5,810 bases of DNA, from positions 1-5,810 of the forward strand of contig WRGS01000121.1 in NCBI GenBank assembly GCA_009787075.1, in the 5' to 3' direction. A model generated the notes under the pieces. It saw only the letters and a list, made by a program, of their open reading frames with translations, was not told where the DNA came from and did no database searches. A program made the translations under genes and the position numbers. Shown here piece by piece: positions 1-5,777 of this stretch. This DNA is from Paludibacter sp. (lineage in GTDB: Bacteria; Bacteroidota; Bacteroidia; Bacteroidales; Paludibacteraceae). Every line of letters starts with the position of its first letter. Within the stretch, counting starts at the first letter, position 1.

Positions 1-12
1 TAACAAATTATG

Positions 13-50
13 CACAAATCATTCTGTGAAGAACGGTTTGTGTTTTTTTT
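13..50 (+). terminator. Putative intrinsic terminator in repeat copy 1
   Basis: A 13-bp imperfect stem closed by a GTGA (GNRA-type) loop is followed directly by eight T residues at 43-50. This is the form of a Rho-independent terminator on the + strand, and it would end a transcript entering from left of the window. The stem is A/T-rich with only moderate stability, so termination efficiency is uncertain. Confidence 0.5.
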
Positions 51-103
51 GCTTTTTTATTAAAAAAAAAACGGGGAAACGAATTTTTTTGTAAAATATG
101 TAT

Positions 104-111
104 TATCTTTG
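104..111 (+). promoter_or_regulatory. Candidate -7 box (TATCTTTG) in repeat copy 1
   Basis: TATCTTTG matches the Bacteroidota -7 consensus TAnnTTTG exactly. The nearest upstream TTTG (88-91) lies only 12 nt away, whereas about 19-21 nt is usual, and there is no good -33 element at normal distance. The box recurs at the same place in repeat copy 3, which supports it as part of the module but does not prove promoter activity. Confidence 0.35.
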
Positions 112-152
112 TCCCCGTATTAATTAATGATGGTATCATAATAATATAATAG

Positions 153-182
153 CGCAAATCATTCTGTGAAGAATTGTTTGTA
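153..182 (+). repeat. Hairpin repeat, copy 2 (without T tract)
   Basis: This is a second copy of the 30-nt hairpin, with arms 153-165 and 170-182 and the GTGA loop at 166-169. The segment CAAATCATTCTGTGAAGAA is identical to copy 1. Eleven of 13 stem positions can pair. Unlike copies 1 and 3 it is followed by ACAGAGAGAAAG-type sequence rather than a T tract, and no clear -7 box follows, so it looks like a bare or decayed unit. It is unlikely to terminate transcription by itself. Confidence 0.7.
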
Positions 183-235
183 CAGAGAGAAAGACAGTAT
201 AAAATGTATTTAGAATATGTGATGCATAAAATTTG

Positions 236-276
236 CACAAATTGTTCTGTGAAGAATGGTTTGTGTTGTTTTTTTT
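236..276 (+). terminator. Putative intrinsic terminator in repeat copy 3
   Basis: A 13-bp stem with GTGA loop is followed by TTG and then eight T residues (269-276). The arrangement parallels copy 1 and would block + strand transcription before the terC-family gene, leaving that gene dependent on a promoter between about 277 and 446. Confidence 0.45.
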
Positions 277-326
277 GCTTTTTATCAAAAAAATAGAAAA
301 AACACATTTTTTTGTAAAATATATAT

Positions 327-334
327 TATTTTTG
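327..334 (+). promoter_or_regulatory. Candidate -7 box (TATTTTTG) for the terC-family gene
   Basis: TATTTTTG fits the Bacteroidota -7 consensus TAnnTTTG and is the best match between the last terminator-like hairpin and the start codon at 447. Transcription would begin near 341, giving a leader of about 105 nt. As in repeat copy 1 the only upstream TTTG (311-314) is 12 nt away, so the -33 element is weak or absent. Confidence 0.4.
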
Positions 335-446
335 CGTGCGGATTTTTTAATATGATTTACTTAAAGTATGTCTGAAATTTTATTTTCTATATAAAATTAA
401 AAATTTAAACAGTTTGTTAATTTATTTATAATCAATATTTTACATT
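335..446 (+). other. AT-rich leader of the terC-family gene
   Basis: This untranslated stretch before the terC-family start has no open frame worth calling and no Shine-Dalgarno. It contains TTTACTTAAAGTA at 356-368, a near-palindrome found again at 5778-5790. I looked for the manganese-sensing yybP-ykoY riboswitch known upstream of some TerC/Alx genes and see none of its conserved GC-rich helices; the stretch is almost entirely A and T. Confidence 0.5.
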
Positions 447-1541
447 ATGTCGATTACATTTTGGTGGATTGCGTTTATTACAATTTTTTTCGTGGTTTAT
501 TTTATTGATATGTATGTTACAGACCATCGCAAAGGCGAAATTTCCGTAAAAACATCTTTACGCTGGACATGCGTGTGGATTTCTATTGCTCTGCTTTTTG
601 GCTTGGCGGTTTATCTTTTCTTCCCTCAAAATAATGAAGTTGAAGTTAAAACTTCGTCTGAAATGGGAGTGAAATTTATTGCAGGCTATCTGACGGAATA
701 TTCGCTTTCGGTTGATAATCTGTTTGTGTTTATTATGATTTTTTCGATGATGGGAATCGCTTCGCACAATCAGCCCAAACTGCTGAAAATTGGGATTTTG
801 ATTTCCATTATTTTAAGAATTTTGTTTATCCTTGTGGGAATGTCGCTTGTGCAGAGTTTTGAATGGGTGATTTACATTTTTGGAGTAATTTTAATTTGGA
901 CTGCCTATAAAATGGCTGTATCAAAAGAAGACGAGCAGGTAAATCCAAAATCGAATATACTTTACAAGGCGGCATCAAAACTTTTCCAGATTTATCCCGA
1001 TGAACACTCGTCAAAATTTTTTATAAAAGAAAACGGAAAACATTTTATTACAATGATTTTCCTTTGTTTGCTGGTTATCGGCTCAACAGACGTACTTTTT
1101 GCTGTTGATTCTATACCTGCAATTATTGGAGTGATTGCCGAAGGCGAAATGAATATTTTAAGTCACGGAGAAGAAAATTTTTTGGCGGTTTCGTCCAATG
1201 TTTTCGCAGTAATGGGTTTGGTTTCGCTGTTTTTCGCGCTCAAAGGCATTATGAAAATGTTCCGTTTTCTTAAACATGGCGTTTGCTTTATTCTGTTTTT
1301 TATCGGTATAAAAATGCTCTTGGGTTTTATTCACCCTGTTGCTGATTTTTTCCACGCTCATTCGTGGGTTTCGCTTGCAGTAATTGTTTTGACGCTTCTG
1401 TTTTCAATTTTACTTTCGATGTTGATTTCCGATGAAAAGGAAATTGAAGAGTTGAAAGCCGAAAGCATAAAAAAGGACGAAATTTTTACGGATGAATGGG
1501 AGGTAAATGAATTAAAAAAGCGTTTACAGGAAGACAAATAA
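447..1541 (+). CDS. TerC/Alx-family integral membrane protein
   Basis: The 364-residue product is a polytopic inner-membrane protein of the TerC/Alx family. Members are linked to manganese export, metal supply to exported enzymes and, in some operons, tellurite resistance. Two family motifs are visible: EYSLSVDN (84-91) and STDVLFAVDS (213-222), whose acidic residues lie in membrane segments and are thought to handle the cation. Hydrophobic segments fall at about 4-20, 40-59, 76-102, 113-135, 140-155, 199-229, 247-266, 276-295 and 306-328. A cytoplasmic tail rich in Lys and Glu (329-364) follows. Between the second motif and SNVFAVMGL (250-258) there is a longer loop, with Glu and His residues, than I expect for short TerC proteins. 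Length fits Alx-like members. The ATG at 447 starts directly at a hydrophobic segment, as usual. The next gene follows after 55 nt. The family call is firm; the transported ion cannot be read from the sequence. Confidence 0.93.
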   Translation: MSITFWWIAFITIFFVVYFIDMYVTDHRKGEISVKTSLRWTCVWISIALLFGLAVYLFFPQNNEVEVKTSSEMGVKFIAGYLTEYSLSVDNLFVFIMIFSMMGIASHNQPKLLKIGILISIILRILFILVGMSLVQSFEWVIYIFGVILIWTAYKMAVSKEDEQVNPKSNILYKAASKLFQIYPDEHSSKFFIKENGKHFITMIFLCLLVIGSTDVLFAVDSIPAIIGVIAEGEMNILSHGEENFLAVSSNVFAVMGLVSLFFALKGIMKMFRFLKHGVCFILFFIGIKMLLGFIHPVADFFHAHSWVSLAVIVLTLLFSILLSMLISDEKEIEELKAESIKKDEIFTDEWEVNELKKRLQEDK

Positions 1542-1596
1542 ATTTATTTAAAAGAAAATAATTACAGTTTTTAAAAAAAATTTTAAAATAAAAAAA

Positions 1597-2745
1597 ATGG
1601 AATTTTCACAATTAATGCCTGCTATTGCAGGAATGACTTGGCAAAATGTAGTAATGATTGTTGTGGGCTTGGTGTTGATTTTTTTAGCGATAAAAAAAGG
1701 GTATGAACCAACCTTGCTTTTGCCTATCGGATTCGGCGCGATTTTGGTAAATATACCTTTTTCCGCCGTTCTAACTCAAGTTGACCCAGAAGGAAATACT
1801 GTTGTGGGTGCGCTCAACGTGTTTTTCAATGCTGGAATTATCACAGAAGTTTTTCCGCTGCTGATTTTTGTTGCCATTGGCGCAATGATTGATTTTTCGC
1901 CGCTGTTCCAACGTCCGATGTTGCTGATTTTTGGGGCGGCAGCGCAATTCGGAATTTTTATGACAATGATTTTGGCAACGCTTTGCGGTTTCAACCTCAA
2001 AGAAGCCGCTTCAATCGGCATTATTGGCGCGGCTGACGGACCAACTTCGATTATCGTTGCTACGCAATTTGCTAAAAATTTGCTTGGACCGATTTCTGTG
2101 GCGGCATATTCATATATGGCTCTTGTACCGATTATTCAACCGCCAATAATTCGCCTGCTTACTTCACAAAAAGAGCGTCAAATTAAAATGAATTTTGATG
2201 CAAACAAAAAAGTTTCCCGCACAACGCGGATTATTTTCCCGATCACAGTAACGATTTTAGCAGGAATAATTGCTCCTTCATCGCTGGCGTTAATCGGATT
2301 TTTGATGTTTGGTAATTTGATTCGCGAATGCGGCGTATTGAACGGACTTTCCAAAACGGCGCAAAACGAACTTGCAAATATTGTTACAATTTTGCTTGGC
2401 ATCACCATTGCCAGCACAATGAAAGGCGCAGACTTTGTGCAACCTGCTACATTGATGATTTTGGCTTTGGGGATTATAGCCTTTGTGTTCGACACCGCAG
2501 GCGGAGTTATGATTGCCAAACTTATAAACAAATTCGCAAAATCTGATAAAAAAATCAATCCGATGATTGGCGCTTGCGGAATTTCGGCATTTCCTATGTC
2601 TGCCCGCGTTATTCATTCAATGGGCTTGAAAGAAGACAAACACAATTATTTGCTTATGCCCGCAATTTCGGCAAATGTTGGCGGACAAATAGGCTCGGTG
2701 ATTGTAGGCGGATTGATTTTGATGTTAGTTCCATTATTTGCATAA
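1597..2745 (+). CDS. Na+-translocating decarboxylase beta subunit (OadB family)
   Basis: The 382-residue product is the membrane subunit of a biotin-dependent sodium-pumping decarboxylase (oxaloacetate, methylmalonyl-CoA or glutaconyl-CoA type). It decarboxylates carboxybiotin and couples this to Na+ export. Evidence includes many hydrophobic segments and the motif AADGPTSI (145-152). Asp147 matches the essential membrane Asp of Klebsiella OadB (Asp203). Further family features are the MIDFSPLF stretch (97-104), FDTAGG (298-303) and the Gly-rich C-terminal ANVGGQIGS (359-367) next to the membrane. Length is that of the shorter beta subunits, which lack the N-terminal extension of the Klebsiella protein. 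No alpha subunit or biotin carrier gene is in the window, so substrate specificity cannot be assigned. It lies 55 nt after the terC-family gene and 95 nt before the OadG-like gene, with no terminator seen in either gap. Confidence 0.93.
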   Translation: MEFSQLMPAIAGMTWQNVVMIVVGLVLIFLAIKKGYEPTLLLPIGFGAILVNIPFSAVLTQVDPEGNTVVGALNVFFNAGIITEVFPLLIFVAIGAMIDFSPLFQRPMLLIFGAAAQFGIFMTMILATLCGFNLKEAASIGIIGAADGPTSIIVATQFAKNLLGPISVAAYSYMALVPIIQPPIIRLLTSQKERQIKMNFDANKKVSRTTRIIFPITVTILAGIIAPSSLALIGFLMFGNLIRECGVLNGLSKTAQNELANIVTILLGITIASTMKGADFVQPATLMILALGIIAFVFDTAGGVMIAKLINKFAKSDKKINPMIGACGISAFPMSARVIHSMGLKEDKHNYLLMPAISANVGGQIGSVIVGGLILMLVPLFA

Positions 2746-2840
2746 AAACATTTACCGTTTGTTTTATTCTAATTATAAAAACTTTTAAATTTCAATAAAA
2801 AAGCGGCAACAATAATTTTAATTTTTAATTATTAATTGAA

Positions 2841-3257
2841 ATGAATAATATAAAGAAAATAATAAAAACGGCAATAGTATCTACGGCAATAATAATTGCT
2901 TGCCCCGCAGGCATAAATGCAGAAGTTTTGCCGAGTCGGACAAATGATTCTGCGGCGGTTGTGAGTTGTCAAAAAAATTGCGCAACAGAAACAACAACTC
3001 ATCAATGTTGCGGTATGTGTGAAAAAGCGACAGCAACGGCACACAAGGGCAACCACATGCAAGAGCAGAACGCTTTTGCATCAGAGACGAAAATAAATTT
3101 GAATTTCAAATTCAGCCACAACAAAGCCAATTTTGTAAAAGCGGTTGATGTTCTGTTAATCGGATTTTCTATCGTGTTTGTTGTGATGATAATTTTTATT
3201 TTTGTCAGCACAGGGATTGACAAACTTTTCCCTTACACAAAAGAAGATGAAGCGTGA
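2841..3257 (+). CDS. Small OadG-like membrane protein with Cys/His-rich extracytoplasmic segment
   Basis: The product has 138 residues. It starts with a basic N-terminus (KK at 5-6) and a hydrophobic stretch (10-20). This could be a signal peptide cut after Ala27, or a lipoprotein signal, since IIAC (18-21) fits a lipobox. A polar segment follows with Cys43, Cys47, His54, Cys56, Cys57, Cys60, His68 and His72, a plausible metal site. The end resembles the OadG gamma-subunit membrane anchor: VDVLLIGFSIVFVVMIIFIF (102-121) then a short charged tail ending KEDEA. Known OadG proteins are about 80 residues with the anchor near the N-terminus and, in Klebsiella, a zinc-binding His-rich cytoplasmic tail. 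Here the order is reversed and the tail is short. Position straight after oadB and followed by a terminator supports a gamma-subunit-like role, stabilising the pump. The exact function is inference, and the OadG assignment is moderate. Confidence 0.7.
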   Translation: MNNIKKIIKTAIVSTAIIIACPAGINAEVLPSRTNDSAAVVSCQKNCATETTTHQCCGMCEKATATAHKGNHMQEQNAFASETKINLNFKFSHNKANFVKAVDVLLIGFSIVFVVMIIFIFVSTGIDKLFPYTKEDEA

Positions 3258-3280
3258 TTTTTAATGTAAATATAACAAGG

Positions 3281-3313
3281 CAGCGGCGCGTAATAATGCG
3301 CCGTTGTTTTTTT
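3281..3313 (+). terminator. Rho-independent terminator after the OadG-like gene
   Basis: A 9-bp GC-rich stem (CAGCGGCGC at 3281-3289 with GCGCCGTTG at 3298-3306, one G-T wobble) encloses an 8-nt AT loop and is followed by T7 (3307-3313). It sits 23 nt past the stop codon of the OadG-like gene and closes the + strand transcription unit. It is the most GC-rich structure in the intergenic DNA. Confidence 0.9.
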
Positions 3314-3341
3314 ATTATAAATTGCTAATAATCAATCACTT

Positions 3342-3396
3342 ATATTTATAAAAAATCCGTTTTACAAATAATGTAAAACGGATTTTTTATAAATAT
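3342..3396. terminator. Bidirectional terminator, perfect 24-bp inverted repeat
   Basis: Arms 3342-3365 and 3373-3396 are exact reverse complements around a 7-nt loop (AAATAAT). The core stem AATCCGTTTTAC carries T6 on its outer side for both strands. It can therefore stop + strand read-through from the OadG-like gene and minus strand transcription from the PpiD-like gene, whose stop codon lies 28 nt away. This is a common arrangement between convergent genes, although the length of perfect pairing is notable. Confidence 0.85.
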
Positions 3397-3424
3397 CTCG
3401 ACAAATAAATTTATTGTATTTTAA

Positions 3425-5563
3425 TTAATAAAAATTCAAACGGTTATCATCAATTTTTGCATTGTGCAGCATATATTGCCACACCATATAAGGCAAATAA
3501 TAATTTCTTTGCATTTCTATTCCTTGAATGGTTTGCACCTGATTGAACACCGCAGTAGAATCGGTTTGATTTGTTACCTGAACCACATACACTCCGGAAT
3601 TTCCAATAACAGGAGTAGAAATCTGATTTGGTTTAAGAGCCGAGATTTTTCCAATCACAGCGGGTTCTTGCAGCCCTGCCTCGCCCAAACTTTGCGATGT
3701 GAAATTTACTGCCGCCGCCTGTTTTACATCTACGCTCAAAGCCGCAGCGAGCGAATTCAAATCAGTATTCTGTTTCATTTTTTCAGCAATTTGCTTTGCT
3801 ATCATATCGCCTTTTTTCTCACGGATAAGTTGGGCTTTAATCATTGGAGTTGCCGTTGCCAAAGTTTGATAGCCTGTGTTGTTTGCATCGGCAACAGCGA
3901 CTACAACATATTGATTTTTGCATTGGAAAACCTCAGGCAAAACTTTTCCTTTTTTGTTTTCAAATGCTCTACGCACAACTTGACGGGCTTCCTGCACCGT
4001 TCCAATCTGATATGCGCTTTTGAGAACATCATTTGCCGTGCGCACGATATAATTTTTTGCTTTTGCGGCTTTTTCAAAGTCGTCAATATTATTTTTAGAA
4101 TCGGTAAGCAACTGACGCGCCTCGTTGAAAATATTGGATTCTGTTTCGCTGCTTGGTATTACTTTGCGTTCCAAAATAGCCAAACGAACTTTATTGCGCG
4201 GTGCAGATTTTTCGTATGCTTGAATAATTTGTGTTCCCTGTTCCATATCATACGATGTTACATCGCCTGTATTCGATTTGAAAGCATCTAAAATCATATC
4301 TTTTGTCAGCATTCCGCCGTACATATCTCTTGTAAACCAGCCGATTTCTCCGCCTTTGTCTGCGGTTTGGGTAACAGCAGAAAATTGTTTTGCTAACGCG
4401 GCAAAATTGCCGCCTGCAAGTATTACGTCCATTAAACTGTCGGCTTTCTGTTCCGAATTGTCGCCGATTATATAAATATGGCGCAACCTAACAGAATCGG
4501 GCGAATTAATTCCAGTTTCCATTATTCGAGCCATTGTGTAGGTATCGTCGTGGAAAAATGGACCTGTAACATCGCCTGTTTTGCCGCTGAACGCAAAATC
4601 TTTCAGATAAGGAGGAACAGTTGTCCGCGAATAAACGCTGCGGTCGTTGTACATAATATCGGAATTAAGATTTACAACGCCTGCAACATCATTGGTCGTT
4701 TTAAATTCTTCCGCATATTTGTTGATAATATCTTCGGTTTCTTTATAATCTGCCTGTGATGGTTTCAATTCAAAAACCACATAATTCAAAGTGCGGCTTT
4801 CGTCAAGTTTGAACCATTGTTTATGTTTTTCAAAAAACGCTTTAACATCGGCATCAGTAATATTTACAAGCGAGTCGGCAACTGTAAAATACGGCTGCTC
4901 AATAAAATTCGCATCGGAAGTTGTCCGTTCTGCATCGTACATCTGCTTTGCTTCCAAATTATTGGCAACAACAGATTTGCCGATAAGCGTAAAATATTTT
5001 TTCTGCAAAATATCAAAACGCACATTATTAACCAAATAATCCCAATATGCTTGCAAATTGCTGCGCTGCTCCTGTTGCTCGCGCGTTTGCGGAGTTTGCT
5101 GCAAATAATCCATAAAATTTTTTATTGCAGCGGTTGAAAAATGCCCTTGAGCATCGTAAAAAAGCGGACAACGCTGAATAATCGGATGAATATTGTTGCC
5201 AAACAAATAATCCGACAGTTCTTTGGGCGATACTGTCATTCCGATTTTTTCGGCTGCATTGGTCATTTGCGTGTTTTGCAGCAAATATTGCCATGCATTG
5301 TTGCGGATTTGAGTTTGCGCCTCTTCACCAACGTCCGATGAGCCGTTTTCTATTTTGTAAGCATTCGTAAATTGCGCAATTAACGCGTTAAAATCTTCGT
5401 ATTTGAATTTTTCGCCGTCAATGCGTGCAACAACATTTCTCGACTGTCCGAAATACGTTTTGCCGTCGTTGAGAAGTCCGCTGAGAATAAACGCAAGCAA
5501 AGCAAATCCGATAATAATAACCAAAACAGGTCCCCAACTTCTAATTCTTTCTAAAGTAGCCAT
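3425..5563 (-). CDS. ppiD: PpiD/SurA-like periplasmic folding factor (parvulin-type peptidyl-prolyl isomerase)
   Basis: The 712-residue product is an inner-membrane-anchored foldase facing the periplasm, assisting newly exported proteins. A single membrane anchor lies at 12-31 after a short basic cytoplasmic end (MATLERIRSW). A SurA-type chaperone region covers about 45-260. A parvulin (PPIC) domain covers about 355-455 with RHIYI (361-365), GGNFAALAKQFS (384-395) and GGEIGWF (404-410). A C-terminal region (about 460-665), including NSGVYVVQV (655-663), looks like a degenerate second rotamase-like unit. The usual late catalytic His, expected in an FGYHII-like motif, appears replaced (EQGTQII, 441-447), so isomerase activity may be weak and the chaperone role dominant, as for E. 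coli PpiD. Length fits Bacteroidota PpiD proteins. The ATG at 5563 precedes the anchor directly, with an A-rich upstream region. A promoter matching the phylum consensus lies about 95 nt upstream. Confidence 0.92.
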   Translation of the reverse strand: MATLERIRSWGPVLVIIIGFALLAFILSGLLNDGKTYFGQSRNVVARIDGEKFKYEDFNALIAQFTNAYKIENGSSDVGEEAQTQIRNNAWQYLLQNTQMTNAAEKIGMTVSPKELSDYLFGNNIHPIIQRCPLFYDAQGHFSTAAIKNFMDYLQQTPQTREQQEQRSNLQAYWDYLVNNVRFDILQKKYFTLIGKSVVANNLEAKQMYDAERTTSDANFIEQPYFTVADSLVNITDADVKAFFEKHKQWFKLDESRTLNYVVFELKPSQADYKETEDIINKYAEEFKTTNDVAGVVNLNSDIMYNDRSVYSRTTVPPYLKDFAFSGKTGDVTGPFFHDDTYTMARIMETGINSPDSVRLRHIYIIGDNSEQKADSLMDVILAGGNFAALAKQFSAVTQTADKGGEIGWFTRDMYGGMLTKDMILDAFKSNTGDVTSYDMEQGTQIIQAYEKSAPRNKVRLAILERKVIPSSETESNIFNEARQLLTDSKNNIDDFEKAAKAKNYIVRTANDVLKSAYQIGTVQEARQVVRRAFENKKGKVLPEVFQCKNQYVVVAVADANNTGYQTLATATPMIKAQLIREKKGDMIAKQIAEKMKQNTDLNSLAAALSVDVKQAAAVNFTSQSLGEAGLQEPAVIGKISALKPNQISTPVIGNSGVYVVQVTNQTDSTAVFNQVQTIQGIEMQRNYYLPYMVWQYMLHNAKIDDNRLNFY

Positions 5564-5613
5564 TTGTTTTTTTAAATTAAAAATAAATTATTGAAAAATA
5601 TAACAAATTAAAA

Positions 5614-5629
5614 TTATTTTGCAAAATAA
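5614..5629. promoter_or_regulatory. 16-bp perfect palindrome in the ppiD leader
   Basis: TTATTTTGCAAAATAA is a perfect two-fold palindrome located between the predicted transcription start of the PpiD-like gene (near 5651) and its ATG. Its position downstream of the promoter would suit an operator for a dimeric repressor. AT-rich palindromes also arise by chance, and no regulator is known to me for this site. Confidence 0.3.
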
Positions 5630-5657
5630 AAAGGAAATTTTTTGAATTTTGCGGGTG

Positions 5658-5689
5658 CAAATATACAATTTTTTTTTTAAAACTAACAA
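5658..5689 (-). promoter_or_regulatory. Promoter of the PpiD-like gene
   Basis: Read on the minus strand, TTG (5689-5687), a 21-nt spacer and TATATTTG (5665-5658) match the Bacteroidota -33/-7 consensus closely. Transcription should start near 5651, giving a leader of roughly 88 nt before the ATG at 5563. It is the best promoter match in the window. Confidence 0.75.
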
Positions 5690-5719
5690 TTTGTAAATTA
5701 ATAGTTTGTTTTAATTTTG
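5690..5719 (+). promoter_or_regulatory. Divergent rightward promoter
   Basis: TTTG (5690-5693), an 18-nt spacer and TAATTTTG (5712-5719) match the Bacteroidota promoter consensus on the + strand. Its -33 element abuts the -33 element of the leftward ppiD promoter, giving a back-to-back divergent pair. The gene it would drive lies beyond the right edge. The last three bases (5808-5810) are ATG and could be its start, but nothing downstream is visible. AAAAGGAGA (5721-5729) follows the box but has no start codon close enough to act as a ribosome-binding site. Confidence 0.5.
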
Positions 5720-5777
5720 TAAAAGGAGACTTCTAAAAATTCAAAAATCAAAGTTTGTTTCAGAGGTAAAAGCGGAG

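Larger units (their letters stand above)
13..111 (+). repeat. Hairpin-terminator-promoter module, copy 1
   Basis: This 99-nt unit begins with a 30-nt inverted repeat (arms 13-25 and 30-42, loop GTGA at 26-29), followed by T8 (43-50), GC, a second T tract, an A tract (62-71) and then TTTTTTTGTAAAATATGTAT leading into TATCTTTG (104-111). The same order and exactly the same length recur at 236-334, an offset of 223 nt. In this copy 12 of 13 stem positions can pair (one A-C mismatch, one T-G wobble). Segments 71-77 and 112-118 are also complementary (ACGGGGA/TCCCCGT), which the other copy does not share. The function is unknown. It may be a terminator followed by a promoter, or a repeat family dispersed in this genome. 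Confidence 0.75.
236..334 (+). repeat. Hairpin-terminator-promoter module, copy 3
   Basis: This 99-nt unit matches 13-111: hairpin arms 236-248 and 253-265 with GTGA loop 249-252, T8 at 269-276, GC, a T tract, an A tract (285-291), then TTTTTTTGTAAAATATATAT leading into TATTTTTG (327-334). All 13 stem positions can pair if three T-G wobbles are allowed. Relative to copies 1 and 2 the differences at the variable stem positions keep pairing possible, which hints at selection on the folded RNA or DNA. It lies 112 nt upstream of the terC-family start codon. Confidence 0.75.

Noticed and set aside
13..265. CRISPR array
   Set aside because: Three repeats are present, but they differ from one another, the spacers are unequal (110 and 53 nt), two copies share long flanking similarity, and no cas gene is nearby.
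8..307. A 99-residue open frame on the minus strand through the hairpin repeats
   Set aside because: It is built from the repeats and poly-A/T tracts read in different frames (Lys/Phe-rich, no domain or signal), and the three repeat copies do not give the same peptide. It is a chance frame in AT-rich DNA.
413..443. Promoter TTTG-N19-TATTTTAC directly before the terC-family start
   Set aside because: The spacing is good but the -7 box is a weak match, and it would start transcription at the ATG itself, leaving no leader. The TATTTTTG box at 327-334 is the better candidate.
335..446. yybP-ykoY manganese riboswitch upstream of the TerC/Alx-family gene
   Set aside because: Expected from other TerC/Alx genes, but the leader is nearly all A and T and has none of the conserved helices or the GC-rich junction motif.
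2178..2616. Overlapping open frames of 126 and 108 residues on the minus strand
   Set aside because: Both are antisense to the well-supported OadB coding region and have no recognisable features.
3464..4291. A 275-residue open frame on the + strand
   Set aside because: It lies wholly antisense to the PpiD-like gene, is rich in Cys, His, Ile and Phe as expected of a shadow frame, and matches no family I recognise.
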